Source of the DNA: Moorena sp. SIOASIH
GTDB taxonomy: Bacteria > Cyanobacteriota > Cyanobacteriia > Cyanobacteriales > Coleofasciculaceae
Direction: 5' to 3'
DNA: 64,000 bases
Assembly (NCBI RefSeq): GCF_010671925.1
Contig: NZ_JAAHIH010000013.1
Coordinates: 1-64,000 of the forward strand
Positions 9,154 to 17,159 of the stretch are shown piece by piece; the stretch's first letter is position 1; every line of letters starts with the position of its first letter. Under the pieces are notes generated by a model that was not told the origin of the DNA, did no database searches, and saw only the letters and a program-made list of their open reading frames with translations. Position numbers and translations under genes: made by a program.

Positions 9154-9708
9154 CTAACTTGATTTCTCCCTACTTAGCTTATATTTCTTCTTAACTGACA
9201 TCAAAAACCTATACCAGGCTTGTGCTGGTCGGTCGTAAAATGTGAAGATATCCCCATAAGCAACTGTGGCATCCTGATGATGAAGCCAATGCTTTTCTGG
9301 AGTAGTAATGCACAAGAAGTTGCAAAGGCGCTCTAGGGTCTGGGGAGTTTTCCACTCCATCACAGAAACATGCCTCCAGATAACATGAAGCTCACCCAAC
9401 ACTAGTCCCAAGATAGTTCCTAGAGGAGAAATCTGCCAGAAGCAACGCACAAACATCAAGTAAGGAAAGGCACCTGCGAAACCATCAAGGATTACCAGGG
9501 GGTTCTTAGTTAATACAGCATAGTGAATAAAGCTACGATTCTTACTATGGTGTACTATGGCATGGAATTTACCAAAAATGTGCTCAGGGACATGGTACAC
9601 AAAAGTAGAAAGGAAATCCCCAAGTAGTAGCTGCACTAAAGCAACCAATAAAATCTTAATGATGAACACATCTAACTCCTCTTCGTCTGCGCTGATCTTA
9701 GTCAACAA
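9154..9708 (-). CDS. Fatty acid hydroxylase/sterol desaturase family protein
   Basis: This 184-aa integral-membrane protein has the histidine motifs of diiron membrane hydroxylases: HAIVHH (HxxxHH), a middle HVIWRH and HWLHH near the C-terminus. Hydrophobic helices surround them. The family (PF04116) hydroxylates or desaturates lipids such as fatty acids, sterols and carotenoids; the substrate cannot be assigned here. It is shorter than most members, with a short first helix pair, so either the start lies elsewhere or it is a compact member. It stands alone on the minus strand beside the broken Crp/Fnr gene. Confidence 0.72.
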   Translation of the reverse strand: MLTKISADEEELDVFIIKILLVALVQLLLGDFLSTFVYHVPEHIFGKFHAIVHHSKNRSFIHYAVLTKNPLVILDGFAGAFPYLMFVRCFWQISPLGTILGLVLGELHVIWRHVSVMEWKTPQTLERLCNFLCITTPEKHWLHHQDATVAYGDIFTFYDRPAQAWYRFLMSVKKKYKLSREKSS

Positions 9709-10811
9709 AAGTTAAGGTTTGTCAAAGAATAGGTTAAACTTAAATTTATTATTTATTGAAGGTATGCTACTATAGCAATTCTCAATCATTCTTGTACAAT
9801 AATCGCTCTCTTATCTAAGATTTGAAATTAAGCCAATGTTTTCAACTTATCACTTATGACTCCTGACTTCTAATTTTTATACTTCATCTAAGTTGTACCA
9901 CTCCGGCACGACGCGCTATATAATTTGAATTACTGAATTAATTGATATCCCTTTGCGGTTAATAGTTAATAGTTAATTGTCCCTTAACAATTAACCAACA
10001 AGCTTCAATGATCAGTAGTCAACTGGACAGCATATCAATCTGTCTATAGATGAGCTATAATTGACACCAATATCAAGCAGGTTTTTTATTTAAAAACATA
10101 CTCAATTTAAATATTTTAAAACTAGCAATAATTTCAAGCGAAATCAAGTCTATAGTGACTTATCGTTTTCCAAATTACAGCGTTTTTCACAACTATGAGG
10201 TACACAAAATTTTTTCCCTGTTCCCTATTCCCTGTTCCCTGCTCCCTGCTCCCTAAAACCCAGAGATTTGTACCTGACCGAATTTAAAACCGATGTACAT
10301 TATATCCCGCAACTATCACAGTTTTTTTTACAGGACTGACGCAGTAAGCTGATGTGCATTTAAATTGGTTATTCCCAGATCCGCTGTTCCCTTTGAGTAA
10401 TTTAGGTATCCCAATCTAAATGCTGAACAACTTAACCTTACTTGTAGTGGCGTGGCCAGCTTAAAATGGTCTAATAGAGAGTAATATCATGTCGGGATAA
10501 TTACCCTTAATAAAAATCTCCCCATCTCCCCATCTCCCCATCTCCCCATCTCCCCATCTCCCCACCCTCCCTCTAATTATGGGTATTCAACCTGACTTGA
10601 TATAAGACGAAAAAGGTTAAATGGTAAGAAGAGGAGGATAATTCTAATGCATCAAATTAATCTGGCTACCCCACTAGGAAGCCACGGGGTCGGTTCCTAC
10701 TAAATAAGCGCGTTTAGCCCCCAGTTTTGGGTAAGTCCTATTTTAATGACGAATTACCAATTACCAATTACCAATTACCAATTACCAATTACCATCAATT
10801 ACCATAAAAGT
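9709..10811. other. 1.1-kb gene-free region with MITEs and tandem repeats
   Basis: No gene is seen. It contains an AGGTACA-type dispersed element with CTGTTCC/CTGCTCC heptamers inside (about 10196-10300), a 120-bp MITE (10484-10603), and a TTACCAA heptamer array (about 10749-10803) abutting the FHA gene. Confidence 0.7.
10484..10603. repeat. 120-bp MITE with imperfect inverted ends, copy 1
   Basis: It begins ATATCATGTCGGGATAATTA and ends GTATTCAACCTGACTTGATAT. The reverse complement of the end (ATATCAAGTCAGGTTGAATA) matches the beginning at most positions. The middle is a CCCCATCT octamer array. A second copy with the same ends is at 35492-35613. Confidence 0.65.
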
Positions 10812-11288
10812 TCAATCTTCCATTTCAGTTGACTCAGTTTGATCGGATTGGGTGCTTTCGGCATTTATCAACGTATTATTCAATGAATTTATGTTCCGCT
10901 TTCGTTCAGAGGCACGCTTATCCAAAATTGTCTTCAACCTTGCTGAAGGCATTTCTCCATTAATATGAATCTGAATTTTCGGACCCGAACTAGCTAGACG
11001 AATAATCATCCCATCGATAACCGGCATTTGGGTAATCCGCTTCCCATCCATGTAGGTGCCATTGGCACCTAAACTGATAATTTCCCAACCATTAGGATTC
11101 CGCCGTAGTTCTACATGGTGACGGGAAACTACAGCGCTATAGAGAATAACATGATTATCGGTTGACCGGCCAATCCGAATCACTGATTCTGTTTCAAAGG
11201 GCCAACTTTGAACAGGCACAGACTGGAGAGGATGCAGTAGGGTTAGGGTAATCGCCGGTGTCACATCTTTCAAGGATTTTGTCCTCAC
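10812..11288 (-). CDS. FHA-domain protein
   Basis: A single forkhead-associated domain (about residues 30-105) occupies this 158-aa protein. It has the phosphothreonine-binding signature IRIGRSTDNHV, then SRHHVELRR, then the NGTYMDGKRI strand. FHA domains bind phosphothreonine peptides, linking it to Ser/Thr kinase signalling. The C-terminal 50 residues are polar and probably disordered (SLNNTLINAESTQSDQTEST), possibly a phosphorylated tail. A second FHA gene lies 1.8 kb away on the same strand. The immediate downstream TTACCAA array leaves no room for another gene. Confidence 0.85.
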   Translation of the reverse strand: MRTKSLKDVTPAITLTLLHPLQSVPVQSWPFETESVIRIGRSTDNHVILYSAVVSRHHVELRRNPNGWEIISLGANGTYMDGKRITQMPVIDGMIIRLASSGPKIQIHINGEMPSARLKTILDKRASERKRNINSLNNTLINAESTQSDQTESTEMED

Positions 11289-11539
11289 GGCCTGATACTG
11301 TTAACTATCCCCCACCGACACGACGTGGGATTTCCTTGCTTATACAGCCAAAAAGGCTGCCAGAGTTAGTCATATCTGCTTAGATTTGCAAGGACTGACA
11401 TGCACCCCAATTAAGGCACACCTATATTAATATAGAGTTTGCTGTAAACACTATGACTATAGACGACCTTAGTAGAAGGGGCAATCTAGGAGAGTGCCAC
11501 CATGGTGAATTATTAATGTGAAGTACCCCAACCTGCTTG

Positions 11540-11567
11540 CCTGAGCTTGGGGCAACCCAAGCTCAGG
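11540..11567. repeat. 12-bp perfect hairpin with GCAA tetraloop
   Basis: The arms CCTGAGCTTGGG and CCCAAGCTCAGG enclose the GNRA loop GCAA. No T-run follows, so it looks more like an RNA structural element than a terminator. It lies 70 bp from a second long hairpin. Confidence 0.6.
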
Positions 11568-11640
11568 TCAATCAGGGACGGTCTTATTCGTCTTTAGAGT
11601 TTCCCGCTTCATCCGCCGAAGCCTCAACCAGAGGCGCGAC

Positions 11641-11672
11641 CCTAGGCCGCGAGGGATTGCTCGCGGCCTAGG
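11641..11672. repeat. 13-bp GC-rich perfect hairpin
   Basis: The arms CCTAGGCCGCGAG and CTCGCGGCCTAGG enclose GGATTG. It is followed by GCGCGCGCG. Together with the preceding hairpin it may form a structured RNA of a mobile element. Confidence 0.6.
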
Positions 11673-11697
11673 AGGCGCGCGCGTGCCGGTTTTGGTC

Positions 11698-12015
11698 TTA
11701 CTTAGCGTCCACAGGCAGACATCCACCTTCCGCAGACGTATAACTTTGCCAGACAAACCTTGGAATCACAGCATCTAGGCTAACCAGCCGGGGCTTGTCT
11801 CTTCCCTGAACTCCGCGCTTTACTTTGTAAACCTAATGGTCTAAGTTAACCAAATTAAGACTGTTTTTAAGGTAGCCTTTTAGTCGGTCAGGCGGGTCAT
11901 CAACCAGCTCTATTTTAGTACGATTCGTCACAAGTTGTCGTCTCGCTATCCATCTCGGAGACGAAACCGTAAGAGTGGTTCGCGGCTTGAGCGTCGGCAG
12001 GTTATGCTCGATCAT
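11698..12015 (-). pseudogene. Unidentified small reading frame interrupted by TAG
   Basis: ATG 12015 opens a 105-codon frame that reads MIEHNLPTLKPRTT, LTVSSPRWIARRQLVTNRTK and LKGYLKNSLNLVNLDH. It hits TAG at 11833-11835 and then continues in the same frame (VYKVKRGVQGRDKPRLVSLD, then FVWQSYTSAEGGCLPVDAK) to TAA at 11698. The frame stays open across the amber codon, which suggests a once-intact gene with a single nonsense change. I do not recognise the family. The hairpins just beyond its 3' end suggest a mobile-element origin. Confidence 0.4.
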
Positions 12016-12034
12016 GGTTAAATCTTTTTTAATA

Positions 12035-12267
12035 GCGATGCAGCGCGGTCTTGGGGAGGCAGTGCGGTCTTGGGGAGGCAGCGCGGTCTTGGGGAGGCAG
12101 TGCGGTCTTGGGGGTTCCCCCCATGAGCAACTGCCGTGGTTTCCCCCATGAGCGACTGCCGTGGTTCCCCCCATGAGCAACTGCCGTGGTTTCCACGGGG
12201 CAAACAGCGGTGCGGACGCAGGTTCCGCACACAGACCCATGCGCCACTCGCTATTGCATCAAGACAA
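12035..12267. repeat. REP-like hairpin element, expanded copy
   Basis: It starts GCGATGCAGCGCGGTCTTGG and ends GACTGCATC/TTGCATCAAGACAA. The left half repeats a 19-bp unit (GCGCGGTCTTGGGGAGGCA) about four times. The right half repeats CCCCCATGAGCGACTGCCGT about three times with changes. Left and right halves are partly complementary (GATGCAG versus CTGCATC, and GGGGG versus CCCCC), so the whole folds into a long imperfect hairpin. Other copies are at 22981-23076, 41235-41368 and 56178-56230. Confidence 0.75.
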
Positions 12268-12386
12268 GGCGACCCTCTAGAAACGGTAACTTCAAACCCA
12301 CCTTCTAAAAAGGTGGGGAATTTCGCGAGTTTTGTTAAAATGAAGGTCTGCAATTGCCCATAACCCCTCTGACGAAACATCCTTTA

Positions 12387-12952
12387 TTGACACTCCCCGG
12401 CCTTGCATACACGGGGATTCCTAGATCAACGAGCCGCCTTAAACCGCCGTATTCCTATTTTTGACGCCGCCAAAAACAAGACAGTACTTAAACCAAAAAC
12501 CCGTCAAGACCAAGTTCTTAGTCAACTTACGACAGACCCAGAGGGCGATTCTCACGGTAGCGTTTAGTTACTTAATAGGAAGTGCATGTGCATAGTCCGT
12601 TTCCCTTCCTTTTCACTCGGTTCCGGTGTGCCCCACCGTACCGTTTTTTTTTCTCAAAGCGTGATTTTTCTAGGTTCACACACCAATTGGTAGTTGATGT
12701 AGTGGTGTTTAAGGAGGATTTTCCCTACCCTCCGGGCATTACTACTTTAAGCTCAATAAGTTACGGGTCTCTGACCCGGCTCAGCCAAGGCCAAAGGCCA
12801 CGCTACGCGAACGGTTTTTCAGCCTGTACCCTATATTCTCAGTATACTCTGGCGCTATAGAATTGTCAACCTTTTACTGAAAGATTTTTTAGGTGACTAA
12901 AGTCGCGCTTGTTTCTTCATCCCCGGTTTAAAAACACGGGGCTTTCGACTTG
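12387..12952 (-). mobile_element. Internally deleted IS605-type element
   Basis: Read on the minus strand, it ends with the RE hairpin (GAATCCCCGTGTATGC then GGGGAGTGTCAA at 12387-12421). It begins with an LE-like hairpin (AAAGCCCCGTGTTTTTAAAC, about 12920-12952) similar to the one at 33097-33140. The internal motif TACGGTGGGGCACACCG is shared with the elements at 8469 and 37587. No transposase frame remains. Boundaries on the LE side are approximate. Confidence 0.55.
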
Positions 12953-12986
12953 TACGGATCCTAGTAAACTGCCCCGATAGTAAACT

Positions 12987-13020
12987 GCCCCGACCTAGCT
13001 AGCGCTTTAGGTCGGGGCTT
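12987..13020. terminator. Intrinsic-terminator-like hairpin downstream of the zinc-ribbon FHA gene
   Basis: An 11-bp perfect stem (GCCCCGACCTA / TAGGTCGGGGC) with a 10-nt loop is followed on the plus strand by TTTGT. It lies about 55 bp past the stop codon of the minus-strand FHA gene and could act bidirectionally. Confidence 0.6.
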
Positions 13021-13074
13021 TGTCCCAGATCAATTTTGCACAACCAGCAACCGCACCCACCTAGCACCGGAAAC

Positions 13075-13962
13075 TCAAGAACTTTGGAACAAAAATGTCA
13101 CTTTATCACCTTTCCCCAAGCTAATGCGATCGCCTGTTCTTAGCCGATGCCGATTGCCTGGTGCTAGAGACGTGTGGTTGACATAAGTGCCATTGGAGCT
13201 GCCTACATCTTCTATATAGTAGGTATCCCCCTCAACTCTGATATCGGCGTGAATGCGAGAGACAATGTCTGAGTCAGGAAAACCAGAGACATCAATATCT
13301 GGGGGAATTTTATCATTGGGCTTACCCAGATGAATCACCGATATATGCTGTGGTAACTCAATTGTTGTATTGGTTTGCATATGCAGCAGTTGAGCTGAGA
13401 TTACCTGCAACTGAGTTTGGGCACTACCTCTATCCGGTACAGGGTGCGGTGGCGGGTTCTCTAAGTCAGCTTCTGGTATTGACGGTGAGGGTGAGTTTTG
13501 GCGAGATTCTTCCTGAGAAAACCCTAAATTACCAACGGTAGGCAGGGGCAATGGCAGGGTTTCTAAGTCAGGATTCTGCGGTTGAAATGCTTCTGAGTTG
13601 AGGGCTGGATTAACGACCGTAGCTGGCATAGGGGTGGTAGATTCAGCATCATCAGAACTGATAGGATTGGATGCTGGATCCGGGACTTGAGTATTCATAG
13701 CCATGGGTATAGGTTCAACAAGTGGGTCTGGGGATACCAAGTCGGGTATCTCTGGGGTAGAGTTTGACCCTGATTTCTCCCCTTTCTCCATATTGGCACC
13801 CACATTCAAGTGAAATCCACACTGACCACAGAAGCTCGCGTCAGTCTGAACTGTTGCACCACAGTTAGGACAGCTGGTAGTTGAAGGTAAGGGAGTGTAG
13901 CAGGCTTCACATTGGGTAGCCCCTTCCGGATTTTGGTGATTGCAGTTAGGGCAAACAATCAT
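13075..13962 (-). CDS. Double zinc-ribbon and FHA-domain protein
   Basis: This 295-aa protein starts MIVCPNCNHQNPEGATQC. It carries two zinc ribbons with CxxC pairs at about 4-7, 18-21, 31-34 and 45-48. A proline/serine-rich linker of about 140 residues follows, then an FHA domain at about 205-290 (SRIHADIRVEGDTYYIEDVG, SSNGTYVN). This architecture is common in cyanobacteria. It is expected to bind phosphothreonine partners in Ser/Thr kinase signalling. It is a likely functional relative of the FHA gene at 10812-11288. Confidence 0.88.
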   Translation of the reverse strand: MIVCPNCNHQNPEGATQCEACYTPLPSTTSCPNCGATVQTDASFCGQCGFHLNVGANMEKGEKSGSNSTPEIPDLVSPDPLVEPIPMAMNTQVPDPASNPISSDDAESTTPMPATVVNPALNSEAFQPQNPDLETLPLPLPTVGNLGFSQEESRQNSPSPSIPEADLENPPPHPVPDRGSAQTQLQVISAQLLHMQTNTTIELPQHISVIHLGKPNDKIPPDIDVSGFPDSDIVSRIHADIRVEGDTYYIEDVGSSNGTYVNHTSLAPGNRHRLRTGDRISLGKGDKVTFLFQSS

Positions 13963-14254
13963 AGAACTTTAATTTATTATTTTTAACAGCTATTATCTAG
14001 TTTCAGATAATGTGACGATCATACACTTACCGATCGGGCAAGTGTAGGCTTAATGCACCTCTTAAGGCTACCAGAACTCCTTTCTCCAAAGGAGACTCTG
14101 CGCGAACGACGTACTATTAGTGATAGAACTATCAATAACTGGATTCCATCATGGCGCGTTTTCTTGTCAGGAACACGTCCTGCCCCACTTGTAATAGACT
14201 TGATTGAAGTTACTGTTTCGCACTTCATCGTTAACACTTGACACTTCCGGTTGG

Positions 14255-14977
14255 TCAATGTTTCAAATCTTCACCTGCTGATTCATCTAGAAGCCACCAA
14301 AGTTCTCCTTGGGGCTGGATCAACCGAGCTGGATAGGTTTGTGGATCAGCTTCGGGGGCAAATATTTGAGCTAAGGCTGCTCTTTTCCCAGCACCAGCAA
14401 CCAGAAACATAACGCAGTTGGCATGGTTAATCAAGCTGGAGGTAAAGGTGATTCGTGGTTGACCATCTTTTTTGCCAACTGTAACGAGTCGGTCTTTTAC
14501 TTGCAGAGCCTCTGTATGAGGAAATAGGGAGGCAGTATGGCCATCATCACCAATGCCTAACAAAATTAAATCAAAGTCAGGAAACTCTCCTACTGGTATG
14601 TCAAAAAACTCATACAGTTGAGCTTGATGTTTATCCGCATCAGCAGCAGGGCTAGAGCCGTCGGTGGGCACGGGGTGAATGTTAGCGTCTGGTATATCGA
14701 CTTTGTCTAACCAGGCAAGACGAGCCATCCTTTGATTACTATCCGGGTGGTCGGGACTTACATAGCGTTCATCACCCCAAAACACATGAATGTTATTCCA
14801 GGCAAGGTCAAAGGTAGCGATCGCTTCATATAAAGGCTTGGGGGTGCTACCGCCAGCAAGGGCAATCGTACACCGACCGTTAGCCTGGATTGCTCCTTCG
14901 ATTTTAGTGAGGACAACATCAACAGCTCGCCTAATCAAAGCTTCTTTATCCGGTACAACTTCAACCACTTTGTTCAT
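14255..14977 (-). CDS. pgl: 6-phosphogluconolactonase
   Basis: It hydrolyses 6-phosphogluconolactone to 6-phosphogluconate in the oxidative pentose phosphate pathway, which feeds NADPH to the cell in the dark. The 240-aa protein has the family signatures LAGGSTPKPLYEA, FWGDERYVSPDHPDSNQRMA and GIGDDGHTASLFP, and its length is normal. ATG 14977 gives MNKVVEVVPDKEAL. It is a single minus-strand gene; no other pentose-phosphate gene is in the window. Confidence 0.95.
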   Translation of the reverse strand: MNKVVEVVPDKEALIRRAVDVVLTKIEGAIQANGRCTIALAGGSTPKPLYEAIATFDLAWNNIHVFWGDERYVSPDHPDSNQRMARLAWLDKVDIPDANIHPVPTDGSSPAADADKHQAQLYEFFDIPVGEFPDFDLILLGIGDDGHTASLFPHTEALQVKDRLVTVGKKDGQPRITFTSSLINHANCVMFLVAGAGKRAALAQIFAPEADPQTYPARLIQPQGELWWLLDESAGEDLKH

Positions 14978-15388
14978 AAAACCTGTCTGCTGAGGAACAC
15001 TACATCCACAAGACTACCGTTAATCAGCTAGTGCGTAAGCTTTACCTGATTAAGGAAGAATACCAGAAATTATCCTAACACCTTGATTAGTGGTTAATGG
15101 TTAATGGTTAATGGTTAATGGTTAATGGTTAAGGCTGGTGACGCTCACCTAAAAGGTAGAGCGCGGGACTTCCCCTCTAAAACTTAACACCAGCTAGGAT
15201 GTTGGAGTTAGGATTCTCGATTGCCATAGGTTAATATGGGCAAAGCGCCATGGTTGGCCTTCGTGCTCTTCTATTTTTCCACTTGACTGAGTACTCCAAA
15301 AACTAGTAAGCCAGTAAGTTGAGGAGGCATTACTCAGTCAAGTCCCGATCGATGATTAAGTTAATCTCATAATCGCGCTTCATAGCCA
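14978..15388. repeat. GGTTAAT heptamers and HpsJ upstream region
   Basis: Six GGTTAAT heptamers lie at about 15089-15132. Short inverted motifs (TTGACTGAGTACTCC and TTACTCAGTCAAGTC, about 15281-15345) flank the promoter region of the HpsJ-like gene and could form a stem around ACTGAGTA/TACTCAGT. No gene is present. Confidence 0.6.
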
Positions 15389-16207
15389 ATGAATACTAAT
15401 TCTGTTTATTCCTCGTTTACTGCTCTGACTCTTAAGGTTGTCGGGCTGATAATGATCGTTTCCTCTCTTTTGGATTACATCATTTTGGCAATTCCCCCAC
15501 AGGGAGCTAGCCTGTTAAAGCCAGAGTGGCAGTTGAACTTTGCTACCCAAGTTGTTGACCGAGGCATTATCCCTATGGTCGGCATTGGGTTTTTATTTGC
15601 TGGATATTGGATTGCTCAAAGTGCTGCTACTGCTAGCACAGAGCCAAAATCTTCGGTTCAAGATCTCCGATTTTGGGTGCTGTGTCTGTCTAGTTTTCTA
15701 GGGTTGGTCTTTCTGCTAATGGTACCCCTACATCTCAATAACCTTCGTTTGCAAAGTTCTCAGGCTCTAGAACAAATTAACCAAAGAGCCAAGACCGCCG
15801 AAGTTCAACTGGAAAACCGCACTCAGCAAGTCACTGAACTTCTCAAAAGTCCTCAGGGTATAGCCCAGGTAGAAAAGAGACTCGCCGATTTAGACGCAGC
15901 CATTAAAAGTGGTAGGATTCCAGCACAACAGCTTGATCAAGCCAAAGCTCAGGCTAACAGAGTTAGACAACAATTGCAGGCAATTAAGGAAAACCCTGAT
16001 CTGCTCAATCAAGAAGTAGAGCAGAATATTAACCAAATTCGTAGTCAGAAACTTCAACTAGAGAAACGAGCCACCACTGAAGCTTTCAAACTGGGCATTA
16101 AAACTGGTCTGAGTAGCTTACTCCTAGCAATTGGCTATATTGCTATTGGCTGGACCGGATTGCGAGGGTTGGGAAGTACACCAGTAACCCGTCGTGGCCA
16201 AGCTTAG
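15389..16207 (+). CDS. hpsJ: HpsJ-like membrane protein
   Basis: This 272-aa cyanobacterial membrane protein has N-terminal helices (about 10-38 and 58-82, with VVDRGIIPMVGIGFLFAGYW) and a third near 100. A long coiled coil (about 125-225, rich in Q, E, K and L) and a C-terminal helix follow. The pattern matches HpsJ-family proteins of the hormogonium polysaccharide (gliding motility) system. The family assignment is by resemblance of the conserved membrane motif. The downstream glycosyltransferase overlaps it by 14 nt, so the two are probably translated together. Confidence 0.7.
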   Translation: MNTNSVYSSFTALTLKVVGLIMIVSSLLDYIILAIPPQGASLLKPEWQLNFATQVVDRGIIPMVGIGFLFAGYWIAQSAATASTEPKSSVQDLRFWVLCLSSFLGLVFLLMVPLHLNNLRLQSSQALEQINQRAKTAEVQLENRTQQVTELLKSPQGIAQVEKRLADLDAAIKSGRIPAQQLDQAKAQANRVRQQLQAIKENPDLLNQEVEQNINQIRSQKLQLEKRATTEAFKLGIKTGLSSLLLAIGYIAIGWTGLRGLGSTPVTRRGQA

Positions 16208-17159
16208 TAGGGTAGAGACTTTTAACCCTGACCAGATTTTTGATGATGATCCGCTTGACATGTTCTCGATCTATATCCTGACCTACAACGAAGAACTAGA
16301 TATTGCTGCTTGTATCGAGTCAGCCAATCTCTCGGACGATGTGATTATCGTAGATTCAATCAGTAGCGATCGCACTGTAGAAATTGCTAGTCAGTATCCG
16401 GTGCGAGTTGTGCAGCACGCCTTTGAAAGTCACGGACGTCAGCGCACCTGGATGCTAAAGGAAGTGCCCACCAAGTACGAATGGGTCTATATCCTTGAAG
16501 CTGATGAACGCATGACCCCTGAGTTATTTGCCGAATGCCAGGGAGCAATACAACGACAGGAGCATGTGGCTTATTACGTTGCAGAGCGGGTCATGTTCAT
16601 GAATCGCTGGATTCGCTACTCTACTCAGTATCCCCGTTACCAACTACGGCTGTTTCGTAAGGACAAGGTTTGGTTTGATGATTATGGTCATACGGAACGG
16701 GAAGTATGTGATGGACCGACTGGTTTCATCAAGGAAACTTACCCTCACTACACCAACAGTAAGGGATTTACCCGCTGGATTGATAAACACAATCGCTACT
16801 CTAGCGACGAAGCTATCGAAACCTTGCGCCAGTTGGAGCAAGGAACTGTTGAGTGGCGAGACCTATTTTTTGGGCGTTCGGAAGTAGAAAGACGCCGTGC
16901 CCTCAAAAACTTGTCCTTACGCTTGCCCTGGCGACCTGTATTGCGTTTTATATACATGTATTTCCTACTGGGAGGCTTCCTGGATGGTCAAGCCGGGTTT
17001 ACCTGGTGTACCTTACAAGCATTTTATGAGTATCTGATATTGGTCAAACTTTGGGAACTCAAGCATCCCATGCACCCTCCCAGTAGCCGTGTCATGTCCT
17101 CAACTTCCCAAGGCTCAAAAGACTCTGATGCTAGCCAGGTCACTTCATCCTCATCCTAG
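16194..17159 (+). CDS. Glycosyltransferase family 2
   Basis: This GT-A enzyme has the WaaE/KdtX-like layout. FSIYILTYNEELDIAACIES begins near residue 24, followed by DDVIIVDSISSDRT, then EADERM as the metal-binding acidic motif. The C-terminus has a membrane-associated amphipathic stretch (about 240-285). GTG 16194 overlaps hpsJ; an internal ATG at 16260 (MFSIYILTYNEE) is an alternative start that trims a non-conserved leader. The partner hpsJ-like gene suggests a role in extracellular polysaccharide assembly; donor and acceptor sugars are unknown. The tail is serine-rich. Confidence 0.85.
   Translation: MAKLSRVETFNPDQIFDDDPLDMFSIYILTYNEELDIAACIESANLSDDVIIVDSISSDRTVEIASQYPVRVVQHAFESHGRQRTWMLKEVPTKYEWVYILEADERMTPELFAECQGAIQRQEHVAYYVAERVMFMNRWIRYSTQYPRYQLRLFRKDKVWFDDYGHTEREVCDGPTGFIKETYPHYTNSKGFTRWIDKHNRYSSDEAIETLRQLEQGTVEWRDLFFGRSEVERRRALKNLSLRLPWRPVLRFIYMYFLLGGFLDGQAGFTWCTLQAFYEYLILVKLWELKHPMHPPSSRVMSSTSQGSKDSDASQVTSSSS

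Larger units (their letters stand above)
11289..13074. other. IS debris, strong hairpins and REP-like array between two FHA genes
   Basis: This 1.8-kb region has no intact gene. It contains two long perfect hairpins (11540-11567 and 11641-11672), a broken minus-strand reading frame (11698-12015), a REP-like array (12035-12267), an internally deleted IS605-type element (12387 to about 12952) and a terminator-like hairpin (12987-13020). Confidence 0.6.

Noticed and set aside
12018..12380. Several overlapping frames on both strands
   Set aside because: They are translations of the REP-like array with repeated short peptides and no protein character.
12423..12569. Plus-strand frame ending TDPEGDSHGSV that looks like a protein C-terminus
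   Set aside because: No start and no recognisable family, and it lies inside an IS-derived element. Too little to annotate.
14019..14258. 79-codon minus-strand frame after pgl
   Set aside because: No conserved features. It crosses a dispersed repeat and a plus-strand frame of similar length exists in the same place.
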